Assembly (NCBI RefSeq): GCF_003051085.1
Contig: NZ_QAOM01000001.1
Location: forward strand, 124,001-188,000
From: Trichococcus patagoniensis
Lineage (GTDB): Bacteria; Bacillota; Bacilli; Lactobacillales; Aerococcaceae
Length of the DNA: 64,000 nucleotides
Direction of reading: 5' to 3'
Shown here: piece by piece, positions 47,902-56,598 of the stretch
How positions within the stretch are numbered: position 1 is the first letter of the stretch
Layout of the letters: each line of letters starts with the position of its first letter
Notes under the pieces: generated by a model
The model's input: only the letters and a program-made list of their open reading frames with translations
Told to the model about the DNA's origin: nothing
The model's database searches: none
Translations under genes and position numbers: made by a program

Positions 47902-48067
47902 CTGCTGTCAGAAAATCAATCAGCGCAGAATGCTCCAATCAAGGTCCCATCCAAAGCCGGCCGATTCGGCAAAAGAAATAAGCTACTCGCCGACTCAATA
48001 TTCTGCTATACTGACAGTAAAGCAATTTACTGGTTTTCCAATACAGCTACAAGAAGAGAGTGGTATC

Positions 48068-49174
48068 ATGGAACTATTTGATCAATTGATGAATCCGAAC
48101 TGGAAGAACATCCCGATGGATCACAAGCTTGTTCTGGCCAGCAGCGTTGTCCGTTATTTTGTGAATCCCCTGTTGCCTGTCGCGGATATCCGTCCGGCGT
48201 ATTACCAGATGGGAGGAATCAAGACCGAGACGTTTACAGTGGAGATCAACGGTGCCCCGTTTGTTTTTGTGCCTGGGCATAAGGAAGCCGTCCTCGGATG
48301 GGACAGCGGAATCAATGGCCTGGACCCGTTGGACATCAGCTCCGACAGGAAAGAGATGTACCTCGCCATCGAAAATTGCCTGAAACTATCTGTTCAAGGC
48401 GCCGAGTTTTTGCATGACGATCATTGGATGAAGCAGAAAATCGAACCGATCCATTCTTTGGATGAATTGGAAGAATTGGTCAACAGCCAAATGTCGCAGC
48501 TCCGGACGACAGAGATTCCTCCGTTATTGGTCGAGGTCAGTCCGACTTATGCGGGAATGACGAAAGTCGGGAATTATGCAGTCATAAACGGGAAATTTGA
48601 AGGCCAGGCCGATTGGTTCAGCATACACGAGAAAGACATCCACCAGGCCTTGATGCCAAGCGCTACGGGATCCTCGGTATTTGCGGATTTTCCGGCGCAT
48701 CTGGTCCAAAACGATGCCTTCTTCCTGAGGCAGAATGAAGATTTGGATACGTACACCGTATACGCGCCTTACCAGACAACTTATGCAGAAATGCGCAAGC
48801 AATTGGAGAAAGATGGCATGGGGCTGCTATCCAGCGATGAATGGGAATATTGCTGCGGGGCATCCACCCGTAGGCTTTTCCGTTGGGGCAATCAGTTGCA
48901 TCGCAACCTGTTCGAACCGGATGAAAGCTACCTCTACAAAAAAAACATGTTCGGTCTGGAAATCGCGAATATGGGCTGGGGACCGGAACTCGTCGAAGAT
49001 GGGCTGTTGGCCAAAGGCGGCTGGATTTTCATTCAAGCCGAGAATATACTGGAGAAACTCCTGCCATACGCTACCTATTATGAAAACCATGCCGATGCTT
49101 TGAATGAGAAGCAGCAAGAGCCATTGTCACCCGGTTATTACTGCGCAAGACGTTCCATCCGCATAGAAATGTGA
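48068..49174 (+). CDS. SUMF1/formylglycine-generating-enzyme-like protein
   Basis: A 368-residue cytosolic protein that I cannot assign to a named function. L-L-S-S-D-E-W-E-Y-C-C-G-A-S near residues 253-266 followed by F-R-W-G-N matches the pattern of the FGE-sulfatase/SUMF1 fold (usually L-P-T-E-A-E-W-E-Y-A and W-G-N). The C-terminal Y-Y-C-A-R-R-S-I-R-I resembles the final strand of that fold. The N-terminal P-F-V-F-V-P-G-H could be its first strand. The paired metal-binding cysteines of true formylglycine-generating enzymes are not both visible, so it may be a non-catalytic or different EgtB/PvdO-like member. The ATG at 48068 follows GAAGAGAG. It lies alone between recD2 and alaS. Confidence 0.6.
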   Translation: MELFDQLMNPNWKNIPMDHKLVLASSVVRYFVNPLLPVADIRPAYYQMGGIKTETFTVEINGAPFVFVPGHKEAVLGWDSGINGLDPLDISSDRKEMYLAIENCLKLSVQGAEFLHDDHWMKQKIEPIHSLDELEELVNSQMSQLRTTEIPPLLVEVSPTYAGMTKVGNYAVINGKFEGQADWFSIHEKDIHQALMPSATGSSVFADFPAHLVQNDAFFLRQNEDLDTYTVYAPYQTTYAEMRKQLEKDGMGLLSSDEWEYCCGASTRRLFRWGNQLHRNLFEPDESYLYKKNMFGLEIANMGWGPELVEDGLLAKGGWIFIQAENILEKLLPYATYYENHADALNEKQQEPLSPGYYCARRSIRIEM

Positions 49175-49193
49175 TTTGGGCAGCTTTTCGTGC

Positions 49194-49440
49194 TTGCATG
49201 CGGGCGGTATTTTGGTTATACTAGTTTTTGATTGAAGCAGAGGATTATAGAAATGGATAACAAAAGAGAGTTTCCGTTTGGTGAAAGGAAACGCATCCGT
49301 TTGTGCTCCCTTTGCATGAATATAGTAGAAATACTATCGCTTCCAGCGTTAACGGATCCGAGAGGTAATGAATGATCAAAACATTTCATTGCAAACAAGG
49401 TGGTACCGCGTGATTCGTCCTTGTATGCAGTGGGGTGTTT
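49194..49440 (+). ncRNA. T-box leader of alaS (predicted Ala specifier GCU) with promoter
   Basis: TTGCAT (49194-49199) and TATACT (49217-49222) are spaced 17. GCAGAGG (49237-49243) can pair with CCTTTGC (49309-49315), placing GCT (49305-49307) in the specifier loop, an alanine codon. AGAGAGTTTCC...GGAAAC is the distal loop and AGGTGGTACCGCG (49398-49410) is the T-box core. The terminator after it is weak: only GU-rich pairing of CGTCC with GGGGTG precedes the T run at about 49428-49440. Confidence 0.88.
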
Positions 49441-49489
49441 TTTATTTTTGTCCACTCCAAAAAACAATGAAGAGAAAAGGAAGGTAATA

Positions 49490-52141
49490 ATGAAGAATCT
49501 GAAAAGCAGTGACATCCGTCAAATGTATCTTGATTTTTGGGCAACGAAAGGATCAAAAGTGGAACCGAGCGCTTCGCTGATACCGGTCAACGACCCTACC
49601 CTATTATGGATCAACTCAGGTGTAGCGACATTGAAAAAATATTTTGACGGCACCTTGATTCCTGAAAATCCGCGCATCACCAATGCTCAAAAAAGCATCC
49701 GCACAAACGATATCGAAAATGTTGGCGTGACGGCAAGACACCATACTTTATTTGAAATGTTGGGGAATTTTTCGATCGGGGACTACTTCAAAGAAGAAGC
49801 GATCCCTTGGGCTTGGGAATTCCTGACTGATGAAAAATGGTTGGCGTTCGATCCGGAGCTGCTTTACGTCACCTATTATCCGGAAGACACGGATACGAAA
49901 CGTATTTGGCAAGAAAAAGTCGGTTTGGCGGAAAATCATATCGTTCCGATCGCGGACAACTTTTGGGATATCGGAGCAGGACCGTGCGGACCGGATACGG
50001 AAATTTTCTATGACCGTGGACCGTCCTTCCAGGATTTGCCTGACGGAGACCCTGAAATGTATCCGGGTGGTGAAAATGAACGCTACCTTGAAATCTGGAA
50101 CCTAGTGTTCTCCGAATTCAATCACAAACCGGATGGCACCTATGAGCCGCTTCCGCACAAGAACGTCGATACGGGGATGGGTCTGGAACGTGTCACGAGC
50201 GTAGTTCAAAACACACCGACCAACTTCGAAACGGATCTGTTCATGCCGATCATCGAAAAAATCGAAACGTTGAGTGACGGAAAGAAATACGGTGAAAACA
50301 AAACATTGGATATTTCCTTCAAAGTCATCGCTGATCACGTCCGCGCCGTCAGCTTTGCGATCGGGGACCGTGCCTTGCCATCAAATGAAGGCCGCGGCTA
50401 CATTTTGCGCCGTTTGATCCGCCGTTCTGTCATGCATGGCCAAAAATTGGGTATCGAAAAACTGTTCCTGAACGAATTGGTTCCGGTTGTGGCAGCTATC
50501 ATGGAATCTTATTATCCTGAAGTCAAAGCGGATCAAGATTTCATCATCAAAGTCATCACGAATGAAGAGCAACGTTTCCAGGAAACGATCCATGAAGGGA
50601 TGGATATCCTGAACAGCGTCTTTGAAGAGATGAACAAAAAGGGCGAAACAGTCGTAAATGGCACGAATGCCTTCAAACTGTATGATACATACGGCTTCCC
50701 ATTGGAATTGACGAGCGAATACGCCGAAGAAAAAGGCTTCACAGTCGACACAGCAGGCTTTAACCAAGAGATGCAGGAGCAACGCAACCGCGCCCGTGCG
50801 GCAAGACAAGTGGAAGACTCTTTCTCCGTGCAATCTCCGGTCTGGGCTGAAGTACTGGTTCCAAGCACGTTTTCCGGATATGCAGAAACAAAAATTTCGT
50901 CCGAGCTTTCAGTGATGGTTGCGAATGACGAAATCGTCGAAAAAGCAGCTGCAGATGATCGCGTTCAAATCATTTTCCGCGAAACACCTTTCTATGCAGA
51001 AATGGGTGGACAGGTCGCGGACAAAGGAACGATCGAAACCGAAGCTGGTGAAGTGATCGCAGAAATCGAAGATGTCAAACGCGCCCCTAATGGCCAAACG
51101 ATGCACATCGCGCGTGTCCTGACGGAAATCCATTCGAACGAAACATATGTCCTGCACGTGGATGAAGCGCGCAGAAGAAGCATCACCAAGAACCATACGG
51201 CGACGCATCTGTTGCACCAAGCGCTGAAGGATGTTTTGGGCAATCATGCCAATCAAGCCGGTTCACTTGTGAATCCGAATCAACTTCGTTTTGACTTCAC
51301 CCATTTCGGGCAAGTCACAGCAGAAGAGCTAGTGCGGATGGAAGAAATCGTGAATGAAAAGATTTGGGAAGCATTGCCAGTCGTAACGGTTGAAACAACC
51401 GTCGATAAAGCGAAAGAAATGGGCGCCATGGCTTTGTTCGGTGAAAAATACGGCAAAGAAGTCCGAGTCGTTGCTGTCGGCGGCTACTCTGTCGAACTAT
51501 GTGGCGGGGTTCATGTACAAAATTCGCAGGACATCGGCGTCTTCAAGATTTTGTCGGAATCCGGAATCGGAGCAGGCGTCCGACGCATCGAAGCAGTGAC
51601 CGGACAGGCAGCTTACCAGTATTTCCGTACAAAAGAGGCTGAGTTGAGCGAGGCGGCACAGCTTGTGAAAGCCCAACAAACAAAAGAAGTTGCCGGTAAA
51701 ATCAATCAGCTCAAGCAAGAAATGAAGGAAATGCAAGGCGAAAATGAGTCCTTGAAAGCCAAAATCATGAATGCCGAAGCCAAAGATCTGTTTGAGAATG
51801 TGGAGACCGTCAACGGCGTCACGTACATCACCTATGAAACGAAGAATCAGGATATGAATGCTTTGCGTCAATTGGCTGACCAATGGCGTAAAAAGGCAGT
51901 CTCTGATCTTTTCGTGGCAGCTTCGGCCACAGACGGCAAAGTCAATATGCTTGCTGCCGTTTCCAAAGATAAATTGGAACAAGGCCTGAAAGCCGGTGAT
52001 CTGATCAAAACGCTCGCTCCATTTGCTGGAGGCAAAGGGGGCGGACGTCCGGATATGGCACAAGCAGGCGGCAATAACCCAGCAGGCATCCCGGATGCCC
52101 TGAAACACGTTGCGGCCTGGATCGCTGAAAATACAAAATAA
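49490..52141 (+). CDS. alaS: Alanyl-tRNA synthetase
   Basis: An 883-residue class II synthetase charging tRNA-Ala. It has the N-terminal catalytic domain (S-S-D-I-R-Q-M-Y-L-D-F-W at 5-16), an editing domain with the H-x-x-x-H motif (H-T-A-T-H-L-L-H near 570), the C-x-x-x-H partner G-G-V-H with upstream cysteine near 670, and the C-terminal C-Ala domain with the glycine-rich G-G-K-G-G-G-R-P-D-M-A-Q-A-G-G. GGAAGG lies before the ATG. The T-box upstream controls expression. Confidence 0.98.
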   Translation: MKNLKSSDIRQMYLDFWATKGSKVEPSASLIPVNDPTLLWINSGVATLKKYFDGTLIPENPRITNAQKSIRTNDIENVGVTARHHTLFEMLGNFSIGDYFKEEAIPWAWEFLTDEKWLAFDPELLYVTYYPEDTDTKRIWQEKVGLAENHIVPIADNFWDIGAGPCGPDTEIFYDRGPSFQDLPDGDPEMYPGGENERYLEIWNLVFSEFNHKPDGTYEPLPHKNVDTGMGLERVTSVVQNTPTNFETDLFMPIIEKIETLSDGKKYGENKTLDISFKVIADHVRAVSFAIGDRALPSNEGRGYILRRLIRRSVMHGQKLGIEKLFLNELVPVVAAIMESYYPEVKADQDFIIKVITNEEQRFQETIHEGMDILNSVFEEMNKKGETVVNGTNAFKLYDTYGFPLELTSEYAEEKGFTVDTAGFNQEMQEQRNRARAARQVEDSFSVQSPVWAEVLVPSTFSGYAETKISSELSVMVANDEIVEKAAADDRVQIIFRETPFYAEMGGQVADKGTIETEAGEVIAEIEDVKRAPNGQTMHIARVLTEIHSNETYVLHVDEARRRSITKNHTATHLLHQALKDVLGNHANQAGSLVNPNQLRFDFTHFGQVTAEELVRMEEIVNEKIWEALPVVTVETTVDKAKEMGAMALFGEKYGKEVRVVAVGGYSVELCGGVHVQNSQDIGVFKILSESGIGAGVRRIEAVTGQAAYQYFRTKEAELSEAAQLVKAQQTKEVAGKINQLKQEMKEMQGENESLKAKIMNAEAKDLFENVETVNGVTYITYETKNQDMNALRQLADQWRKKAVSDLFVAASATDGKVNMLAAVSKDKLEQGLKAGDLIKTLAPFAGGKGGGRPDMAQAGGNNPAGIPDALKHVAAWIAENTK

Positions 52142-52152
52142 GCATCCTCTCC

Positions 52153-52190
52153 CAGGGACGGGCATCCAAAAAGATGCCGGTCCCTGTTTG
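52153..52190 (+). terminator. Terminator after alaS
   Basis: CAGGGACGGGCATC pairs with GATGCCGGTCCCTG, loop CAAAAA, followed by TTTGTT. Confidence 0.9.
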
Positions 52191-52291
52191 TTGGGTCAAT
52201 CCGCATGAAATAAAATGCGGAATATACAAACAGGAGGGATAATCAGATAAGCCGCGATGCAGATCCGCAAAAGGGCGGCGGTATTTCTTTG

Positions 52292-52320
52292 TTGTAGTTT
52301 TTAGTCATTTCTTGTAAAAT
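52292..52320 (+). promoter_or_regulatory. Promoter of ireB-ruvX
   Basis: TTGTAG (52292-52297) and TAAAAT (52315-52320) are spaced 17, 34 bases before the ireB start. Confidence 0.65.
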
Positions 52321-52353
52321 GGTAAATATACTAAAGAAAACTGGGGTGTCGCT

Positions 52354-52623
52354 ATGAGTTCGAAAGATGAAACGATGTTATTCAATTTTGATGATAATCT
52401 GAAAAAGAATATCCAAGAGACATTAGCCCTTGTTTATGACGCATTGGAAGAAAAAGGATACAACCCTATCAACCAGATTGTAGGCTACCTGCTTTCTGGC
52501 GATCCAGCTTATATCCCGCGTCATAACGATGCCAGAAACCTGATCCGCCGTCACGAACGTGATGAAATAATGGAGGAATTAGTGAAGAGCTATCTTTCTG
52601 GAACAGGCAGAATCATCCAATGA
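52354..52623 (+). CDS. ireB: IreB regulatory phosphoprotein
   Basis: An 89-residue small protein of the DUF965/IreB family. In Enterococcus faecalis IreB is phosphorylated by the kinase IreK and affects cephalosporin resistance. The Thr-rich start seen in some members is replaced here by [10 protein letters not shown], and [22 protein letters not shown] is the family signature. GGGGTG precedes the ATG. It overlaps ruvX by 4 bases (ATGA). Confidence 0.93.
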   Translation: MSSKDETMLFNFDDNLKKNIQETLALVYDALEEKGYNPINQIVGYLLSGDPAYIPRHNDARNLIRRHERDEIMEELVKSYLSGTGRIIQ

Positions 52624-53036
52624 GGCTCATGGGCTTGGATGTCGGGTCCAAAACGGTGGGAGTGGCCATCAGCGATCCGATGGGATGGACGGCGCAGGGG
52701 ATAGAAATCGTCAAAATCGACGAAGCCAACGGAATATTTGGTCTTGAACGGATTGCCGAATTGGTTAAGGAGTATGAAGTTGAGAAGTTTGTACTCGGCT
52801 TGCCAAAGAATATGGACAACAGCATTGGTTTCCGGGCGGAGGCTTCCATCGCCTATGGAAATTTGCTTGAAAAAGAGCTAGGTTTGCCGGTCGATTACGT
52901 TGATGAAAGACTTACCACTGTTCAAGCAGAAAAAATGTTGATCAATGAAGGAAATGTTTCCCGCAAAAAAAGGAAAAAGGTAATCGATAAACTTGCTGCT
53001 GTCATACTTCTTCAGAATTATTTGGACAGCCAGTAA
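52620..53036 (+). CDS. ruvX: Holliday junction resolvase-like RuvX/YqgF
   Basis: A 138-residue RNase H-fold protein. It has [12 protein letters not shown] (Asp near residue 5), K-N-M-D near 61, and D-E-R-L-T-T near 98-103; the acidic residues form the metal site. Related YqgF proteins function in 16S rRNA maturation. The start ATG at 52620 overlaps the ireB stop, so it is translationally coupled. DUF1292 follows, as in most relatives. Confidence 0.94.
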   Translation: MRLMGLDVGSKTVGVAISDPMGWTAQGIEIVKIDEANGIFGLERIAELVKEYEVEKFVLGLPKNMDNSIGFRAEASIAYGNLLEKELGLPVDYVDERLTTVQAEKMLINEGNVSRKKRKKVIDKLAAVILLQNYLDSQ

Positions 53037-53121
53037 AGAGAGTGGTTTTTTTGTCCTGTTTGCGTTACAATATCCTTTGTTTGAACGATGAAAATAATAA
53101 TTAGATAAAGAGGTGCATACC

Positions 53122-53454
53122 ATGACTGAACATAATCACGATCATGACCATAATCACGACCACGATCATGACCACGAAGATAACCACGAGCACATCACAA
53201 TCGTGGATGAGAACGGAAATGAAGAGTTATTCGAAATCTTATTCACTTTCGAATCAGAAGATTTCGGAAAGTCTTACGTGCTGGTTTATCCAGCAGGAGC
53301 TCCTGAAGGAGAAGAAATCGAATTGCAGGCTTATTCCTATGTTGAAACCGAAGATGGCGGAGAAGGCGATTTAGAGCCGATCGAATCGGATGAAGAATGG
53401 GATATGATCGAAGAAGTCCTGAACACATTTATGGAAGACGAAGACCTTCAATAA
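53122..53454 (+). CDS. DUF1292 protein with His-rich N-terminus
   Basis: A 110-residue acidic protein of the DUF1292 (YrzB) family, function unknown. The N-terminal residues 4-24 form an alternating His/Asp/Asn/Glu run with about ten histidines, which could bind zinc or nickel. The core domain begins at [18 protein letters not shown] lies before the ATG at 53122; the ATG three codons earlier is in the ribosome binding region. The ireB-ruvX-DUF1292 order is widely conserved. Confidence 0.9.
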   Translation: MTEHNHDHDHNHDHDHDHEDNHEHITIVDENGNEELFEILFTFESEDFGKSYVLVYPAGAPEGEEIELQAYSYVETEDGGEGDLEPIESDEEWDMIEEVLNTFMEDEDLQ

Positions 53455-53484
53455 ATTTGTAAGTGACTTGTAAGGATAATAAGG

Positions 53485-53520
53485 GAGGATCGGGGCAATC
53501 ATTGTCTGGATCCTCTTTTG
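53485..53520 (+). terminator. Terminator after DUF1292
   Basis: GAGGATC and GATCCTC enclose an imperfect CAAT/ATTG stem, followed by TTTTG. Confidence 0.75.
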
Positions 53521-53637
53521 TTTTGCGACTGTTGCATCGCCTTTTTGAGCTTTTGGCATCCAAACGGATCCGAACTGATAAAATAATGAGAAAACTGTCC
53601 AATATGCTCTATATGTCTATGCAAATAACGAAAAAGA

Positions 53638-53666
53638 TTCAATTTATATGGGTTTTCGTGTATAAT
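53638..53666 (+). promoter_or_regulatory. Promoter of mltG
   Basis: TTCAAT (53638-53643) and TATAAT (53661-53666) are spaced 17. The leader has an ATGGCTA/TAGCCAT inverted repeat before AAGGAGG. Confidence 0.6.
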
Positions 53667-53730
53667 TACGGAAGTCGAATGGCTAATAATCCACAAATAG
53701 CCATATACTCAAGTAAGGAGGGCCTTATCT

Positions 53731-54903
53731 TTGTCACAAAATGATCAGCAAGAACCTCAAGGGCAACAAAAACTCATTCGTCCTACGTTGGAAAAAGAAG
53801 CCGTAGACAAAATGAAAATACGCAAAAAAGAACGGTCACTCGTGCGGAAAATTGTTTTTGCAATCGTAACGATAGGGATCCTTCTAGGAGTCATCGTTGG
53901 CTTTGCCGGCTACAAATATATAACAGACGCACTTCAGCCATTAGAGCCAGAAAGTACGGAAGTCGTCGAAGTGGAAATTCCGATAGGGACGTCCACAAAA
54001 GGAATCACTCAACTGTTGGAAGAAGGAAACGTCATCAAAAACGCAACCATCTTCAACTACTACATCAAGACGCAAAATGTTTCTGATTTCCAAGCAGGCT
54101 TTTATGAATTATCGCCTTCCATGAGCCTTAATGACATCATTGCGACGCTTCAAGCGGGCGGAAGTCCTGTGCCACAATCGAGCGAGCACAAAATCATCGT
54201 AAGAGAAGGCAATACGATCGAAGAAATCGCAGCGGAAGTCGAAGGGAAGACGGATTTCACAGCTGAGGAATTTTTGGCGAAAGTGAATGAACCGGAATTC
54301 CTCACGAATGCAGCTGCACAGTACCCTGATATTTTGACTGAAGCATCCCAACGCACCGATACGCGTTATCGTTTGGAGGGATACCTCTACCCGGCGACTT
54401 ATGATCATATGACCGGAAATAGTTTGGATGAAGTGATTTTACAGATGTTGCAGAAGACGAATGAAGTGCTAACGCCCTATGCAGAACAGATTGCTTCTTC
54501 AGGCCATACCCTTCATGAAATTCTGACGATTGCTTCACTTGTCGAAAAAGAAGGCGTTACTCCGGAAGATCGTGCGAACATTGCTGGCGTATTCTTTAAT
54601 CGTCTGGAAATCGATATGCCGATCCAATCGGACATCAGTATTTTGTATGCGCTGAATGAGCACAAGGAATTAGTGACTTTCAAGGATCTTGAAATAGATT
54701 CGCCGTATAACCTGTACAGAAACACAGGCATGGGGCCTGGGCCATTCAATAGCCCAAGCGAAGGATCCATTCAAGCGACTCTGTCACCAGCTGACACGAA
54801 CTATCTGTATTTCGTTGCGGACACAACAACGGGCATCGTTTATTTTTCCGAAACATATGAAGAACATTTGCAATTGCAAAGCCAATACGTAGACAGCGAA
54901 TAA
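53731..54903 (+). CDS. mltG: Endolytic murein transglycosylase MltG
   Basis: A 390-residue membrane protein. The cytoplasmic start of about 45 residues is basic, the transmembrane helix covers about 46-66, and the YceG-like extracellular domain follows, including a LysM-like fold. The catalytic glutamate lies in S-L-V-E-K-E near residue 272, with downstream N-R-L and Q-S-D-I-S-I-L-Y typical of the family. It cuts nascent glycan strands and sets their length. It starts with TTG at 53731, 9 bases after AAGGAGG; no ATG in the same position is available. Confidence 0.95.
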   Translation: MSQNDQQEPQGQQKLIRPTLEKEAVDKMKIRKKERSLVRKIVFAIVTIGILLGVIVGFAGYKYITDALQPLEPESTEVVEVEIPIGTSTKGITQLLEEGNVIKNATIFNYYIKTQNVSDFQAGFYELSPSMSLNDIIATLQAGGSPVPQSSEHKIIVREGNTIEEIAAEVEGKTDFTAEEFLAKVNEPEFLTNAAAQYPDILTEASQRTDTRYRLEGYLYPATYDHMTGNSLDEVILQMLQKTNEVLTPYAEQIASSGHTLHEILTIASLVEKEGVTPEDRANIAGVFFNRLEIDMPIQSDISILYALNEHKELVTFKDLEIDSPYNLYRNTGMGPGPFNSPSEGSIQATLSPADTNYLYFVADTTTGIVYFSETYEEHLQLQSQYVDSE

Positions 54904-54945
54904 GACGAATAAAGTGAGCTGCATGAAGAGAGGAAGAATACACCA

Positions 54946-55575
54946 GTGAAAAAACCTATCGTTATTGGGGTGACAGGGGGATCGGGAAGCGGGAAAACCA
55001 GTGTCAGCAGGGCCATCTTAGACAAGTTTACCGATGTTTCCATTTTGCTGTTGGAACAGGATTTTTATTACAAAGATCAGAGCGATCTGCCGTTTGAGGA
55101 GCGTCTGAAAACAAACTACGATCATCCGTTTGCGTTTGATACGGATCTGTTCATCGAAGATCTTAAAAAATTGATACAATACAAGAGCGTCGAGCAACCT
55201 GTTTACGACTACTCCAAGCACACGCGCAGCGACAAAGTGATCCATCGTGAGCCGAAAGAAGTCATAATCGTTGAGGGAATCCTGATTTTAGAGGATCAAC
55301 GCCTGCGCGATCTGATGGACATCAAAGTCTATGTGGATACGGATGATGATATCCGTATCATCCGAAGAATCAAACGCGACATGGAATCAAGAGGCCGGAC
55401 ACTTGATTCTGTCATCCACCAATATTTGACAGTGGTCAAGCCGATGCATCAGCAATTCATCGAGCCAACCAAAAAATTTGCGGATATCATCATTCCTGAA
55501 GGTGGACAAAATCAAGTCGCAATCGATCTGATGACTACCAAAATTGCTTCAATTTTGTCTGAAAATGCGGAATAA
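54946..55575 (+). CDS. udk: Uridine kinase
   Basis: A 209-residue kinase phosphorylating uridine and cytidine to their monophosphates in pyrimidine salvage. The P-loop is G-G-S-G-S-G-K-T near residues 11-18, and D-F-Y-Y near 40-44, Y-D-H-P and R-D-x-x-x-R-G-R follow. The start is GTG at 54946 with GAGGAAG upstream. The mltG-udk-greA order is conserved in Lactobacillales and relatives. Confidence 0.95.
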   Translation: MKKPIVIGVTGGSGSGKTSVSRAILDKFTDVSILLLEQDFYYKDQSDLPFEERLKTNYDHPFAFDTDLFIEDLKKLIQYKSVEQPVYDYSKHTRSDKVIHREPKEVIIVEGILILEDQRLRDLMDIKVYVDTDDDIRIIRRIKRDMESRGRTLDSVIHQYLTVVKPMHQQFIEPTKKFADIIIPEGGQNQVAIDLMTTKIASILSENAE

Positions 55576-55607
55576 TAATAGATACCTGTAATATTTTAAA
55601 AATATAA

Positions 55608-55826
55608 TTGCTTTTACTGGAATTAAATGGTATTTTAAATTCACTATTAATTAGGCAGCCAATAAACGATGTAGAGCCACAGGAAATGATTATTTCTCTT
55701 TGGATGACGTGCTACCTGTCCCAGATCCGTGCGGCTTTCGAGGACAGCTATCAATAAAAAAAGGGAACTGCAGTCCTGTGCTGAATATTGAATATTGAAT
55801 CATTACTTAAAAGGGGCATATTTCTT
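55608..55826 (+). promoter_or_regulatory. Promoter and long leader of greA
   Basis: TTGCTT (55608-55613) and TATTTT (55631-55636) are spaced 17. A leader of about 180 bases with potential hairpins (GAAAT-GATT-ATTTC near 55685-55697, and ACTGCAGT near 55772) precedes greA. No known riboswitch was recognised. Confidence 0.4.
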
Positions 55827-56306
55827 ATGATTGAAAAAGCATATCCGATGACAGCTGAAGGTAAAGCCAAATTAGAAGCTGAACTTGAAGACTTAAAAGT
55901 GAACAAAAGAAGAGAAATCGTTGAGCGCATCAAGATTGCCAGAAGCTATGGAGATCTATCCGAGAATTCGGAATATGAATCTGCAAAAGACGAACAAGCT
56001 TTCGTCGAAGGCCGCATCACAACGTTGGAAAAAATGATCCGTTTTGCGGAAATCATTGAAGTACAAAACGTCGACAGCGATGTGGTTTCGATTGGACTGA
56101 AAGTGACATTCGTAGAATTACCGGATGGCGATGAAGAAACGTACACTATTGTCGGCAGTGCAGAAGCAGATCCGCTTGAAGGCAAAATTTCAAACGATTC
56201 TCCGATCGCTAAAGCCTTGTTAGGCAAGCAAATCGGCGCAGAAGTCGCCATTGGCACACCGGGCGGCGATATGAACGTGAAAATCGTCAGAGTGGAACAA
56301 GCTTAA
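55827..56306 (+). CDS. greA: Transcription elongation factor GreA
   Basis: A 159-residue factor that rescues backtracked RNA polymerase by stimulating transcript cleavage. The N-terminal coiled coil (about 10-75) carries the acidic tip D-L-S-E-N-S-E-Y near 43-50, and the C-terminal FKBP-like domain ends the protein. The ATG at 55827 with AAAAGGGG upstream gives the normal length; the in-frame ATG at 55788 is not used. Confidence 0.97.
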   Translation: MIEKAYPMTAEGKAKLEAELEDLKVNKRREIVERIKIARSYGDLSENSEYESAKDEQAFVEGRITTLEKMIRFAEIIEVQNVDSDVVSIGLKVTFVELPDGDEETYTIVGSAEADPLEGKISNDSPIAKALLGKQIGAEVAIGTPGGDMNVKIVRVEQA

Positions 56307-56321
56307 AAAAAGCATTCAAGA

Positions 56322-56374
56322 AGAGGGTAGGACAAAAATCATTCAGAATGATTTTACTGTCCTATCCTCTGTTT
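56322..56374 (+). terminator. Terminator after greA
   Basis: A long hairpin: AGAGGGTAGGACA and AAAATCATT pair with AATGATTTT and TGTCCTATCCTCT around CAG, followed by GTTTG. Confidence 0.88.
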
Positions 56375-56442
56375 GTTTATGTTTCTTTTTGGCTCAGCGG
56401 GTATAATGAATGACAGGGTACATGCAATCAATTGGACTGTAC

Positions 56443-56507
56443 GACTTTAGTCTTAGCCTATTATCCACCCTTAGCGCACTGTCAAAGCGATCCAGTTAAT
56501 CTATAAT
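56443..56507 (+). promoter_or_regulatory. Promoter of liaFSR with possible LiaR box
   Basis: CTGTCA (56479-56484) and TATAAT (56502-56507) are spaced 17. GACTTTAGTC (56443-56452) is a short inverted repeat centred about 67 bases before the start point, the position expected for a LiaR activator site. Autoregulation of the operon is inferred. Confidence 0.5.
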
Positions 56508-56598
56508 GGAAACAGATACTTACGTTCCTGCTTGGCGCGCCTGTAAGCCAGCGTTCAGCGGAAATTTATGAAACATCGAAGAGAAAGGAGGGCCTGGG

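Noticed and set aside
47930-48067. N-terminal extension of the FGE-like protein
   Set aside because: No ribosome binding site at the upstream ATG, and the sequence looks non-coding; the ATG at 48068 is better supported.
53131-53190. Short direct repeats as a CRISPR-like array
   Set aside because: They are the codons of a His/Asp-rich protein tract, without spacers.
53463-53744. Plus-strand frame of 93 codons between DUF1292 and mltG
   Set aside because: It spans a terminator and the mltG promoter and has no family resemblance.
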